This document shows, in pieces, positions 35,406 to 46,816 of a stretch of 64,000 bases of DNA. Made by a program: the position numbers and the translations under genes. Below the pieces are notes generated by a model that was not told the origin of the DNA, did not search any database, and saw nothing but the letters and a program-made list of their open reading frames with translations. Position 1 is the stretch's first letter; every line of letters starts with the position of its first letter. The stretch covers positions 30,454,501 through 30,518,500 of the forward strand of contig OY756958.1 of the NCBI GenBank assembly GCA_963580455.1, given 5' to 3'. This DNA is from Euonymus europaeus (taxonomy: Eukaryota; Streptophyta; Magnoliopsida; Celastrales; Celastraceae).

Positions 35406-38400
35406 ATGGCTATTACTTCCAGTCGAGGTCTATTGCGTTATTGGGTCCTTGTATTGGCATTCATACTATGCGCGTATGCTCGTAAGATAAAGGATGGTGA
35501 CAACGACTTCGTTTGCTCCGTCGGTGGGGTTGTGGATTGCAGTACCCGCGTGGGTAGAGAACAAAAGATCGCCATGGAGATTGCCGTGCAAGATTTTCAC
35601 AACTTGACTGCTCATGAGCTGGATTTGCACATTCAAGACTCATCTGGCAACGCTGCTTTGGCAGGTATACATGCTCAATCCAAGCTTGTAATTTAGTCCA
35701 TCTTATTTTCAGGTCTCGTCTATCTTTACTCATTTGTGTGCTTTAAAATTTGCGAAGTTTAGAAATAGTGAGGGAGTTGAGGCTAATAGCCTACATAGTC
35801 TGTTAATATGAAGATGATAAAAATTAATTAAATGGAGATTTGATTTTGGGTGCAGCAATCAATCTCATTAAAACCCAACAAATGCAAGCAATTGTTGGCA
35901 CCCTGACATGGCAGGACTCAGTATTGGTTGCTGAAATGGATGATGCTACTAAGGAAGTTCCTATCTTTTCCTTATCTGCACCAACAATGCCAATGATTTC
36001 AGAAAAGGCACCGTCTGTGATCAGTATGGTTCATGATTTCTCTGTGGAGATTAGCTGCATTGCTGCTATTATTGGCTCCTTCAGGTGGCAAAAGGTGATC
36101 GCTATTTACGAGGATAGAAACTCCTACACAAGCGATTTAGGCATCATCACTCTCCTCTCTACCTCACTCAAAAATATTGACGTGGAGCTAGAACACTACT
36201 CAGCCTTCCCCGCAATGTCAACTTTGCTTGATCTGAAGGTCACCGTGCAAGAAGAGTTAAAGTTACTTAGGGGTAAACAGAGCAGGGTTTTTATAGTTCT
36301 TCAATCTTCTTTACCTTTAATAGAATTGTTGTTTCAACAAGCCAAGCAAATGGGAATGATGGAGAAAAGCTATGCTTGGATTACTGCCGACGGCATTACT
36401 AGTCTTCTTGATTCTGTGAGCTCATCTGTCATTGCCCCTATGGCGGGTGTTCTTGGTTTTAAAACCTACTTCCCATACACTACTGCATCCGTCAAAGAAT
36501 TTGCATTCAAGTTCAAAAGAAAATTCCAAGCTGAATATCCTACAGAAGAAAACCATTATCCTAGTGCATTTGCGCTTCGTGCATATGATGCAATTTGGGC
36601 CACTGCTGTGGCTGCGGAGAATTCAAAAAGTGATTCGCGAACGCTCTTTCAGAAAATCTTATCGAGTAATTTTGAAGGCCTGAGTGGAAAAATGCATTTC
36701 CAGAACTACAGATTGTCCCATTTAACTACATTTCAGATAGTTAATGTATTCGGAAAGAGCTATAGAGAGCTTGGATTTTGGTCAACAGGATTTGGCTTCT
36801 CCGAGAACCTTGAGAAACATGACAATACGTCTAATGAGGCTGTGCTTGGCCCTGTGTTCTGGCCTGGTGGTATAACTTCTGTTCCGAGTGGATTGATGGA
36901 AAGACCTCTTCCGGAGGATATTGCTATACCATTGAAAGTTGGGGTGATGGCAACATCCACATTCACAGAGTTCGTGGAAGTAAGTCAGGATGAGAATCAA
37001 AACACAACATACATAACCGGAATATCGATTGAAGTTTTCGAGGCAGCTGTGAGGTATCTGGGCAACCCATTTATGTACAAACTGGTTCCCTTTTATGGTC
37101 CATTTGATGATTTGGTGAATGAGGTCACTCTTAAGGTTAGTTGTTATCTATTTCTCTGCATCAGTTACTCAAAAAACTTAGCTCATAACAGTTTGTGTTA
37201 AGCCATTTCTCGTTATCAGTATATTGACCTTACCTCACAATCTGCTCTATGTTTTTGCTTGAGTTTAAGGAAACAACAAATAAAAGGAATGAAATTTAGG
37301 GTAGCAGGCTGCATATTTCTCTTACATGCACAAATTTTCAAGGATTGAGTACTGACGGGGACTTATCCGTTTGTGGAAGACTTTTGATGTAGTAATCGGA
37401 GATGTCATGATAACAGCGGATAAATTCCAGCTTATAGAATTTTCGCAGCCATATATTGAATCAGAACTTGTGATGGTTGTGCTGAAAGAATCAGAGAAAC
37501 GACATGACCCTTTCACGTTCATGAAGCCCTTCACCAATGGGATGTGGCTCCTTATGGCAGCGATGACTTTGTTCACAGGTTTTGTTGTTTGGGTTATGGA
37601 ACACCGTAAGAACTATGAGTTTGGGGGCTCTTCCTTAAGGCAGGTGGTAACAACTTTTTGGTTCTCTTTCTCAACGGTTGTCTTTGCACATAGTAAGCCA
37701 CCCCATCTTTGTAACTATACACACACAACTGTTGCCTACAATATTTTTTTTTTTACTTCACTGAAAGACAAGATTTCATAACTCTATCTTCTTTGATTTG
37801 CAGAGGAATCACTTACGAACAACTCATCCCGTATTGTACTGATACCGTGGCTGCTCTTGATCCTAATTGTTACTTCAGCTTTCACAGCCAACCTAACGTC
37901 AATGTTAAATACTCCACTACCCAAATTATCTGTAATTGATGTCAGTATGCTTAAGAACACAAATGCCATTGTTGGTTGTGATGGAAAATCCTTCACCATC
38001 AGGTACCTGTCAAATGTTTTGGGTCTCAAGAGAGAGAACATAAAAACCATCGCTTCCATTGATGACTATGCAGAAGCTCTATATACTGGACATATCAGGG
38101 TGGCATTCTTTCTGAAACCTCATGCCAGAGTTTTCTTGGCAAAATATTGCGAGGACTTCACCACCACAGGGCCAACATATAAGCTCCCGGGTTTCGGTTT
38201 TGTAATATTCTTTACTCTCAATCTTTCTGCATTTAAAAGAAAAACTTCTATCAACTCTCATTTTTTTACTGCTAAATTTCCCAGGTATTTCCAAAGGGTT
38301 CTCCATTGGCTTTGGACATTTCAAGGGCAATTGTTTATTTAAAGGAGACTGGAAGAATGCAGCAATTAGAGGATGAAAAGTTCTCCATTTCAGATTGTTT

Positions 38401-38641
38401 ACGTTTATCGTCTAAGGACAGTGGAATCCCGAGTTTAGGACCGGAACCCTTTGCCGGTCTGTTCTATATTTCAGGCAGTGTTTCTGCAATTGCACTGTTC
38501 ATCAAGCTTATTCAGCTATTGAGGGAGCGATGGAACGGACTGACCAACATTCATTCCACATTGATGGGTGGAGGAATTTGGACATTGTTGACAACATTCT
38601 TCAACCAAAATCAAATAGAAAATCCCGTTATCTTCCACTGA
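35406..38641 (+). CDS. Glutamate receptor-like channel (GLR, clade II-like)
   Basis: Five exons, 35406-35664, 35856-37135, 37380-37692, 37804-38201 and 38285-38641, join in frame to 868 residues, near the usual 900-950. A signal peptide (about 1-25) leads into the amino-terminal ANF-receptor domain (about 40-400). The bipartite ligand-binding domain follows, with ...VVIGDVMITADKFQLIEFS in S1. M1 is near 567-588, the pore loop M2 near 601-617 and M3 near 627-650 with SAFTANLTSML, the plant form of the SYTANLAAF gate. S2 has the cysteines of VGCDG and KYCEDF, and M4 is near 805-826. Plant GLRs are plasma-membrane or vacuolar amino-acid-gated cation/calcium channels. Clade II is the best fit from wording; the ligand is not predictable. 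The exon-3 acceptor has a poor pyrimidine tract. Confidence 0.92.
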
Positions 38642-39635
38642 GCCTCCATGAATCCTACAGTATTGTTACGACAAGAAATGAATGCATTTATTGAGTATAT
38701 ATGCTCGTGTAAAAAGTCATATGTATACCAAATAGTTACTAGCAGTTGGAAATAAACAAGTAAATTAAATGACGCAACAATTCGTGGGGTACTAACATTG
38801 ATGACAATGTGTACGGACAGAGATTTATTAAAAAATCCAAAAGCATGTCTCTAATGATTTATAATTATGAAGGGAAGGTGATTGCTTGCTTCTGCTAAAT
38901 GAATACTAATTGGGTTCTGCCGACTGTTGGTTCTAGTGCTCGAAATTGCCAAGACTTTAATAAACAAAAGCACAATACATATGACCTATGACATGATGAA
39001 GATGAAGCGCTTCATGTATATTCTACAATGTTTAAGCCACATGATGAAGGAGGCGGCCATCTAGTGCGAGAACTACTCAACTGGCCTCCTTTGAGGCTGC
39101 CACTAAATCAGGCAAACTCGAGTTTATTATGATATTATCATTTAGTTGGATCAGAGTATGTTGATAGAGTATAAATTCTCGTAAAACGTAAAAGTTGAGA
39201 GTGTCCGAGAATATGGAGACAAAGTATAAGCTAGCTTATACTCTGACACAAACGGAGGCTTATATTTGATAAATCGAGAGTGATACTAGCCAAGAGCGAT
39301 GGGGATTACAGACAGTTTGACATTAAACTGTCGGCGCTTAAGCTTTGCCAAAATGTTTCTACTAGCTTTGCCGACCTTTTCTTTCAGTCTTTTCCCCGAT
39401 AATCAAGGAAATAAATGGGAAAAGACAGATATCACGACGCGGACAGACAGACCAAAACCAAAGTGCTGTGGACCCACCACCTCACCAGCCAATATAACGC
39501 GTTATCTATCCAACCAATCCCCAAAAAACAAAACCCACAAAACTAAAGCCATAGAGCTTCCCGGCACCTCAGCGCGCGGGGTCCGCTGACCTCCGCACAC
39601 CCATATTTGGGGCTGTGCTCGGGCCCACAATCTCC
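38642..39635 (+). other. GLR 3' flank and promoter/leader of the DUF1685 gene
   Basis: No other gene is recognised. The final 200 bases become GC-richer and probably include the leader of the DUF1685 gene. An in-frame GTG at 39615 would lengthen that frame but is not a plausible plant start. Confidence 0.5.
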
Positions 39636-40237
39636 ATGTCACACCAACACCACGCGGCGCCGCCGCCGCCACAACAGTTGGAAACGTCCCCACGGCCTCT
39701 GCCGGTACCGTCGTTGCTTTGTAAGCAGCACTCCTGGTCTCCGGACATATACCGTGAAGAGGCGTGGCTCAAGCGGAAAGGAAACAGCAAAAAAGGACGA
39801 AGCAAGAGCGTCACCGATGAGGACCTCGATGAGCTCAAGGCTTGTATCGAGTTAGGATTCGGATTTGAGTCGCCCGAGGTAGATCAACGATTGTCCGATA
39901 CTTTTCCCGCTCTAGGGCTCTACTACGCAGTCAACAAACAGTACGTAGACACTCTTTCGAAATCGTCGGTTTCTTCAGAGTGCGATACTCCCTCGCCCCA
40001 CGGGAGCCCCCACACCATTTTTGGTCCAGGTACACAACACCAAATTTCTTATTTTTGCATGCAGTCCCTAATTTTCTTATTGAGAAAAATCTGATCGTAC
40101 TCTCTTTTTTTTTTGGCGAAATTGAAGATGATAATCCGCAGACGGTGAAGACGAGGTTGAGGCATTGGGCACAGGTGGTTGCTTGCTCGGTGAAGCAATT
40201 TCAAGCGGGTGATTATAGTAATCAGGGTCAGTGGTGA
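39636..40237 (+). CDS. DUF1685 family protein
   Basis: Two exons, 39636-40029 and 40128-40237, with a short GT-AG intron, encode 167 residues. After a His/Pro/Gln-rich start comes the conserved block SVTDEDLDELKACIELGFGF...FPALGLYYAVNKQY, then SECDTPSPHGSPHTIF, and in exon 2 the signature TRLRHWAQVVACSVKQ. This matches the plant-specific DUF1685 family, small proteins of unknown biochemical function. No membrane segment or signal peptide is seen. The ATG at 39636 is the first good start in frame. From memory, its Arabidopsis counterpart neighbours the centrin gene found 10 kb downstream here, so the pair seems to be an old linkage now separated by transposons. Confidence 0.88.
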
Positions 40238-41267
40238 ACTCAACCAGGGTGGGGTTACGTTAGCAGAGTAACCAAACATGAAAATCAACTGGACTGATAC
40301 GAGTATGATATGATTCTCTCAAACCGACTTAATTCGTTATAATGTAAAAATACATGACAAACCCCACATTAGGTGGACGGCGACTGGAACTGGATTGATT
40401 GACCTTTTGTTTTTCATTTTTCATTTGTTTAGTTTGTGGTATTACATGGTTGGATATTGTTATTGTTACTGCATTTTTACTTGTTTCTAGTTTCGATCTC
40501 TCTATATATGTATGAACGTTGATGTGAAAAAGGGTGGAAAGTGAAAGTTGTTTTTGTTGTCTGATTAAGGAAACCTAGCGTAAGGGAGAGCTTTGAAATT
40601 GATTTATAGTAAGTTAGTTTGCCTGAATAAGAATTTGTTCTAGCATTGATTGATAGGCATATACTTTCCTTTTCGTGTAGGTTAAGGTGTTGGAGCATAT
40701 AAATGTCATAATGACCTTTGTTCCCCGTCCCTTATTGTTGAATTGGCTTTTGGAAATTTGAAGGGTCTTTATGTAGACCAACATTTGAGGGCAACTGAGA
40801 CACTGCCGCAATTCCATCTAGCAGTAGTGACCAAGGTTTAATTGGGGACAGCTGCCACTTTGACCTCTTTTTTGGTAGGGACTAGGAGCAACACTATAAC
40901 GCCATTTTTCTTTTATCATTAAAATTAATATTGGATTCCATTTTGTTGTATGAAAAACATTTCATATATTCACCCACATTTACATTAATAAAACACATTT
41001 TTTAATAGGATTAAATTAACAAAATATAAATTTTATTACATTAACTTTTTCAATAAAAATCGAACACTACTTTTCCATTTTTTCATTCATATTCTAATAA
41101 ATTTACATTAAAATCAATACAAGATTTTATATTTTTTACGAAACGTCAAGTCACATGCTCATTTATATTAGCAAAACAAATCTCTCAATATAGTCACATC
41201 ATCAAAAACACTTAGTCTCATACATTATTCATTCCATATTAAAATCACACCATTATTGGTGATCTTA
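40238..41267 (+). other. 3' flank and AT-rich spacer
   Basis: Contains the 3' untranslated region of the DUF1685 gene and then featureless AT-rich sequence leading to a MITE. No gene seen. Confidence 0.5.
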
Positions 41268-41707
41268 CGCCACGTTTGATTGGGGAGATTAGTAGGCAAG
41301 GTAAGGGAATGAGGTTTCTCAAAATTCATTCTTTTGTTTGGTTTATATAAAACATGTGCAATGAGCATGAGCTTATTCTTCCTATGGGGGGAGAAACCAA
41401 ACTCATGAAAATGTGAGCATGACTATTCTCTCCATGTGGAGAATATTATATTTTTTCAAATGATAAATTTAGAATCTCGTAAAAAATTGTCAATTTATTA
41501 TAAAAGGGTAATATAATTTTTTTTATTTGCATTATGATACATTCAAAATAAAATTTATGCTCATTCACACATTTAACCAAAGATACAAATTTTATATTTA
41601 AACTCATTCATCTCTCTCTATACTCTTTCTTATTATTAAGCTCATGTTCAGTTCATCTCATCTTAAACTCATTTTCATCTTAAGCTCACTCACAATCAAA
41701 CGTGGAG
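41268..41707. mobile_element. PIF/Harbinger-like MITE, 440 bp, with an adjoining partial copy
   Basis: The ends are CGCCACGTTTGATTG and the complement of CAATCAAACGTGGAG, directly flanked by TTA on both sides. The interior shares GAGCTTA/TTAAGATGAG-type sequence with the 8492-8763 element. The stretch 41708-41815, ending CTAACCAAACGTGTG, looks like the right half of another copy placed directly behind, so two insertions or an internal duplication are likely. Confidence 0.6.
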
Positions 41708-41989
41708 TTAAACTCATTCACCTCTTCCTATTCTCTATTCTTCTCTTCCTATTCTCTATTCTCAATAAGTTTATGCTAAGCTCATCTTAAATTTACTTCT
41801 AACCAAACGTGTGAGAGTATAAATTATCATAAAATATAAAAGATGAGGGTATGAGTGATAAAATATAAACTAATGTATACTATGAAATAAACATGAGCTA
41901 AATAATGACGAGACACGTTCCTAGTTCTCCCTAGCAGGATCAATACATATATATAAGACCGGATGAAAAACAGGCCTCCCCTGGCGAGT

Positions 41990-42045
41990 CCCACGAGTAC
42001 CGCTACAGTGTCACGACTGGTGTTGACGTCCAGTGTTGAAAAACG
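41990..42045 (+). repeat. 56-bp perfect direct repeat, copy 1
   Basis: Identical to 42533-42588. Begins CCCACGAGTACCGCTACAG and ends CAGTGTTGAAAAACG. It lies about 50 bases inside the proposed Helitron 5' end. Confidence 0.95.
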
Positions 42046-42154
42046 ACGACGTTCTCCACGCATATGAACCTGCGTCTCGTCCTCCCCCACTGCCCTCTCT
42101 TCTGTAAGAGAACCGACTTATGTTTGCGAGTAATCCCAATCGCGCGCGTTCCTC

Positions 42155-42310
42155 CGTCCGGTAATTTATCCTCCTCTGCTTTGTTTAATCTAGGTCTACC
42201 ACTGTCCTCCTCTCGACCAACCCAACCAACTGCTTTGTATCATCTAGGTTTGCGATTCTCCTCCTCTCGACCAACCCAATCAACTGCTTCGTATCATCTA
42301 TCGATTCTCC
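42155..42310 (+). repeat. About 52-bp tandem repeats in the Helitron 5' region
   Basis: The phrase CCTCCTCTCGACCAACCCAA recurs near 42207 and 42259, each followed by CAACTGCTT.GTATCATCTA, with a more diverged unit upstream. Confidence 0.7.
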
Positions 42311-42532
42311 TTCACGGGTGTGTTTCCTGGTTTGGGTGAGTGGCCGTCACTCTTCCTCTGTCTTTCATATTGTTTTATATTGTTTTGTTCTTCAATTTTG
42401 GGTTAAGCTTTCTGTTGCTTATCTTCTTCTTTCCACGTTTCCTTTGCCTCTAACTTTGCCTTCATCCTGAAACCTACCCGACTGACAGTGGGATTTCCCT
42501 TTTGCAGGCAGTTGCCGCTATTATAGGGGAGG

Positions 42533-42588
42533 CCCACGAGTACCGCTACAGTGTCACGACTGGTGTTGACGTCCAGTGTTGAAAAACG
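42533..42588 (+). repeat. 56-bp perfect direct repeat, copy 2
   Basis: Exact second copy of 41990-42045, 543 bases downstream. Both copies follow a GGCCTCCCC- or GGGGAGGC-like sequence. Confidence 0.95.
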
Positions 42589-43689
42589 CCAACCACTCCA
42601 CAAGGAAGACTGCATAACCAGGACAAGAAGGTTTGACCTTTTAATCTCTGCATCATCGCTTATAAACTGATCACTAATAGAGAGCTTATTTCTGGTTCTG
42701 ATCATTATTTGTGGCTTAATCATACTTGTGTAAGCTTAAAATTAGCTGTATTTGTGTAATGATTCCCTTTAAAACCTTTTTTTTTTTGAAAACAAGGAAA
42801 AATCTTTACCTCTTATTATGTGGCGCTGATCGCTCAATCTCTGCGTTCTTTTCAAAAAAGAACTACTTTTTACCTGTTATTGATCAGATGGGTCTTAGGC
42901 ATCCTATGTAGAGAATTCCAGTCAGCCACAGTCAATAACGATTTTTGGGTTGTTCCATTCTGAAATCTTAAATATGCTATCTAGACAAGTGAAGTTGACT
43001 TAACACAGTCCAGGTTTTGTCTGGTCAACCATTTTTTTTTTGTTTTGTTTGCAGTGGTCACTGATATTGTTAAGTGCTATTTACAGATTTCACTGAAATA
43101 TAATTATTTGTTGTTGTTTCGTTATGAGGTCTGAGAAATATACAAAGATAGAATTTTCTGTTTAAAACAAAACTTACCCAATGAAATCCTAGGTTCTTAT
43201 GGATTCATGCTCTTCCTCTCTGAACTGTTTTCGTTTTCTTCTTTTCTTTGATCCTTGCGAGTATATCCTGATTTATTGCTTTGAATTTTTTAGTTCTTTC
43301 CATATACAGTTAGATGAGCTATATAATTTATTCTCCATTATTAGCTTCCTTATTGGAGATAGTTAGTTTTGACTTAATTGTATTATGTAATATGGTATGA
43401 ACACGTTGTGGAAGTACATACATGAAATTCTTCTGCTCCATCTCCTTATATCTGCTTTATTGACATGGTTTTGAAGCATTGACTCTTGAGGTATCACTAT
43501 TTGTGTAGTCCTGGACACATGGCATTTTTATCTTGATGTGCTATTCTCAACTCTTATTCCTTAGGACCCCGAGAGTTTCCAATCAATAAGCAATAGCTTG
43601 TTCATTGGCTTAAACATTGATGATTATGTTTGCTAGATCTCTCATGTTATTCTTTTGTGTTATAGGTGTTATACTAATGATAAAGCCTA

Positions 43690-43929
43690 ATGGCCGGGAC
43701 CAAGAATCCGAACTTGTTGAGATTGGTAGAAGAAAGAGCATTGTCGAAGAAGGCAAAGGAAGATCACAAGAAGGTACAGGAAACAATTATACCTCATCTT
43801 CCTATAGATTGCGTCACAAGAAGAATTCTTCTTCAACTTCCAGTTGAATCTCTTCAAAGATGTAAGTGTGTTTGCAAACCGTGGTACAATGTAATCAACG
43901 ATCGTGTTTTCATAAATGATTATATATAA
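43690..43929 (+). pseudogene. Truncated F-box protein fragment captured in the Helitron
   Basis: A 79-codon open frame starts with ATG and holds an almost complete F-box motif at about residues 33-76: IIPHLPIDCVTRRILLQLPV, then SLQRCKCVCKPW and a VINDRVFI end. F-box motifs recruit substrates to SCF ubiquitin ligases through SKP1, with the substrate bound by a C-terminal domain. That C-terminal (FBA or kelch) part is absent; the frame stops right after the motif. The position inside a Helitron indicates capture of a gene fragment. If expressed it could at most bind SKP1, but expression is unknown. Confidence 0.75.
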
Positions 43930-44339
43930 GGTAAATTCCACCACCGTAAGTTGAACAACTTTCAGTGTTGTACATGGGGAGTGTTTAGCCATATTTTCTC
44001 TTATTTTTTTTATAGTTAAGTGTCATCAACATAGGAACTTTAGGTTAAAATGCTATCTTAGATAAAGTTGTATGAAAATAAAATTAAAAGGGACACATAT
44101 TTTCTATTATTTTTGTGTATCGTCATAAATAGGAACTTTAGGGGCAATGTCATGAAAGAAAAAGTTCTATGGGATTAAAAAACCCTTCTTTAGTTTAAAA
44201 GCCTCTATCTTTACCATGACAGGGTAATTATCCACATCATCTCTTAGTTAATAGTTAATAAGATGGTTGATACATATGTTGCGACATTGTGTTTGTTTGG
44301 ATTGCCATCTCTATAGCTCATACATTTGTACATCTAATT

Positions 44340-44925
44340 GCAGGTGTTTTTAGTTGTTCTCAAGGATTTATCCAAGTGCTTTGCATGATATATTTTCATC
44401 CTACTACCATTGTAAGTTTCTTAGTTGTTAAATGATTATTTCTATTTCCATCTTGTGCATTTCTATAGACTGCATGAGTTGACCTGTTTGTTTATACTTG
44501 CTTCTCTGTAGATTCATTCCTACTACAAATAAATTCTATGCACTTTGTGTTGTCGTCCTCCATTTGTAATCCATTTGTACTATTGATTTCAGGTGCACTT
44601 TGCCTTATTGGTTTGTTCACTCCCTATTTTTACAACTTAAAATCTTTGATTTGTGTCATCTCTTTCCTGTGCCTCTCACATATTAATTTCATTATGATAT
44701 ACTTGCGATACGAGTTCTTTTTCCTCAGTTGTATAATTGTATCATAACAATTGTGTTTATTTGTGTCGTCATCCTCAATTTCTAATCCATTTGTATTGCT
44801 GATTTCAGGTGCTTCTAATTCTTCACAAGTATTTATCTGACCACTTTGTGTGATATATTTCCATCATACTAATATTGTGAGTATCTTGGTTGTTAAATGG
44901 TCATTTTTATTTCAATATTGGCATT
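44340..44925 (+). repeat. Diverged direct duplication, about 100 bp, 470 bp apart
   Basis: GATTTCAGGTGC followed by ...TTTATC...GTG(A/T)GATATATTT(T/C)CATC...TTGTTAAATG occurs at about 44335-44465 and again at 44800-44925. Intervening sequence shares CATCCTC.ATTT.TAATCCATTTG. The element seems to have grown by internal duplication. Confidence 0.6.
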
Positions 44926-46072
44926 TATTTTTAGTACCTTTTAAAAAACGATTCAAAAATATATTATGATATCCATCTCGCATAATTCTGTTAGCATCAT
45001 CCACGGCTTGTTGTCAGCTATTAGAGTTAATCAGCTATCCCCTGCTTCATGAGGCAGTTATTTTCCATCTTATTAGTCTATTCTTATCCTTCCTTCGAAG
45101 CTATATTCATCTATTTATCTCTAATTTCCTATGCTTATTGGTTTATGACCCGGCCTCGGATCTGGGGCTCGAAGCAAGGTTCTCTTCCTTTACACATTCT
45201 TCTTTATCTGATACCTCTTCCCATCTGCCTTTTTCCACGGGAACCCATTACATTTCCTCCTTCACCTTGCAAAGCCCGCCTTAACGCCTTCTTAGGCTAT
45301 CTTCAATGGGGTTTTGTTGTCTGTATGCTATTTTAAAAGTGTTTTGAATCATTTGAAAGAATTTATGGGTTGGTAATGAATTTTTTTTGCACAAATGACA
45401 ATTATTAATAGAAGGTAAAAGTGTTTTGAATTTGAGAATTGACAGAATTAGAAACTTGGGTTTTAGTGCATCTTTCGAATTGAGTTGTTTTTCCCTTTGC
45501 TTACTTTCTTGGGTGTTCCCATCCCGCACAAAACAATTGGTAGAAGCAGAATCCATTTTTGTCTACTTGAAAAAAAAATTGCAAGAAAGTTGCGTTGCCT
45601 GTGCTAATTTTTATCATAAACCTTTGAATGTTATTTGCAGTTATAGGCTACTTGATCTACACTGGTTTTGGAGGATAAATTCCAGACACCTAAATTACAT
45701 TCTCAGGCCTCTACTTATACTCTACGATAAACAACTACAGCTTCTTCTCTTCAATCAGGTTCATTATACCTCTCTGGTTTTGGAAAATATTTCTCAGATT
45801 TCCTTGCTTTCTTTATATATAGGTTTATTGTTTCATTTGCAGCTGTAAATTGTTGATTGGATTCTGCCTCCTCTATTTGTTTGTTAGCTGCATAATCAAT
45901 GGCTTATTGAATTATGCTTGCTCTTTTTGTTTTTGAATACATGGTTAAGTGTCTTGAAAAGCATGTTGCTATCTTGTGTGTATTTTCTATTGTACACTCA
46001 TTGTAATTAATTATTCTGCTAATTGTGCACAAGTATCATGATTTTTTTATACGCTAATGGCTATATTTTTAG

Positions 46073-46338
46073 GATGGATATTGGCCAATCAAGTAGGAAA
46101 AATAGAAGTGTGCAAAAACAAATACTACGAGATAGAAAATCCCGTTGTGATCAAACTACTGAATCAGTTGCTTCTTCATCGAGAGCATCAGATAATTCCT
46201 CCGGCCCTCCCCTCGCCAAAAAGCATCGCTCCTCTCATGGTGCAATATCAGATGTAGAAAATACACAGTTAAACCTGGGATCTCCTTCTTATAGTTGCAA
46301 ACATTGCGGGGCTCTTTTCTGGTTTGAAAGTAAAGTTT
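46073..46338 (+). pseudogene. Helitron Rep/helicase N-terminal remnant
   Basis: The open frame after a TTTTTAG acceptor begins MDIGQSSRKNRSVQKQ, is rich in Ser/Arg, and ends with a CKHCGALFWFE zinc-knuckle-like motif before a GTAAGT donor. The C..CGA..W motif is characteristic of the N terminus of plant Helitron replication proteins, which carry an HUH nuclease and a helicase. Those domains are missing; the 3' terminus of the element follows 370 bases later. It therefore looks like a deletion derivative that kept both ends and the beginning of its own protein. Confidence 0.6.
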
Positions 46339-46678
46339 GTAAGTAGACCCATTTTTTGTTAGATATCTGCCAAAATATGTTAATACCAGAACTTTATTGG
46401 AAACATGGTGATATCTGTGTGATACCAGTCATCTAGGATTAATGTATTATGAGTTACAGGGAGCATAGAAGTCTTGGCAGTTGATAAAACTCCCAGGTTC
46501 GCATTTATGTGTCCCTTTCCTGAACTCAAGTCTTTAGTAATTCACACTAACCAATTATTTCTCAGCTCATTCGTCGTTGAATTTCATTTTTTTTAATGAG
46601 CAGCTGTATGTTATTCTGTTTCCTCGACATTGGAGCTATAATTTTCTTTGACTGCAATTAACATACGGAACAATGTAC

Positions 46679-46711
46679 AACCCGCGGCAACGCGCGGGCC
46701 TTCCTATCTAG
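46679..46711 (+). other. Helitron 3' terminal hairpin and CTAG end
   Basis: Stem CCCGCG / CGCGGG with a GCAACG loop, then CCTTCCTATCTAG. A hairpin close to a terminal CTRR is the signature of Helitron 3' ends, thought to be the rolling-circle termination signal. Confidence 0.85.
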
Positions 46712-46816
46712 TTTTTATATAATCTCTTACTTTCTGTGTACTGTAGGCATATACACTAACGTTTTCGATCCGAAGTGGGCTAAGATGGGTCCTGCTTCAT
46801 TATAAGCCCAAGAGAT

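Larger units (their letters stand above)
41940..46711 (+). mobile_element. Helitron (non-autonomous), 4.8 kb, carrying gene fragments
   Basis: The 3' end shows the diagnostic Helitron layout: a GC-rich hairpin CCCGCG-GCAACG-CGCGGG at 46681-46698, about ten bases, then CTAG at 46708-46711 followed by T. The proposed 5' end is TC at 41940 (TCAATACATATATATAAG) preceded by A, fitting insertion between A and T without target duplication. Inside are an F-box fragment, a remnant of the Helitron Rep N terminus, 56-bp direct repeats and several short duplications, but no intact helicase. The 3' end is strongly supported. The 5' end is inferred from the TC start and its match to plant Helitron heads. 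Confidence 0.75.

Noticed and set aside
39615..39635. Upstream in-frame start for the DUF1685 protein
   Set aside because: It is GTG, not ATG, and plants rarely use it; the ATG at 39636 is sufficient.
45426..45848. 140-codon frame inside the Helitron
   Set aside because: Hydrophobic, low-information translation without any family motif; AT-rich chance frame.
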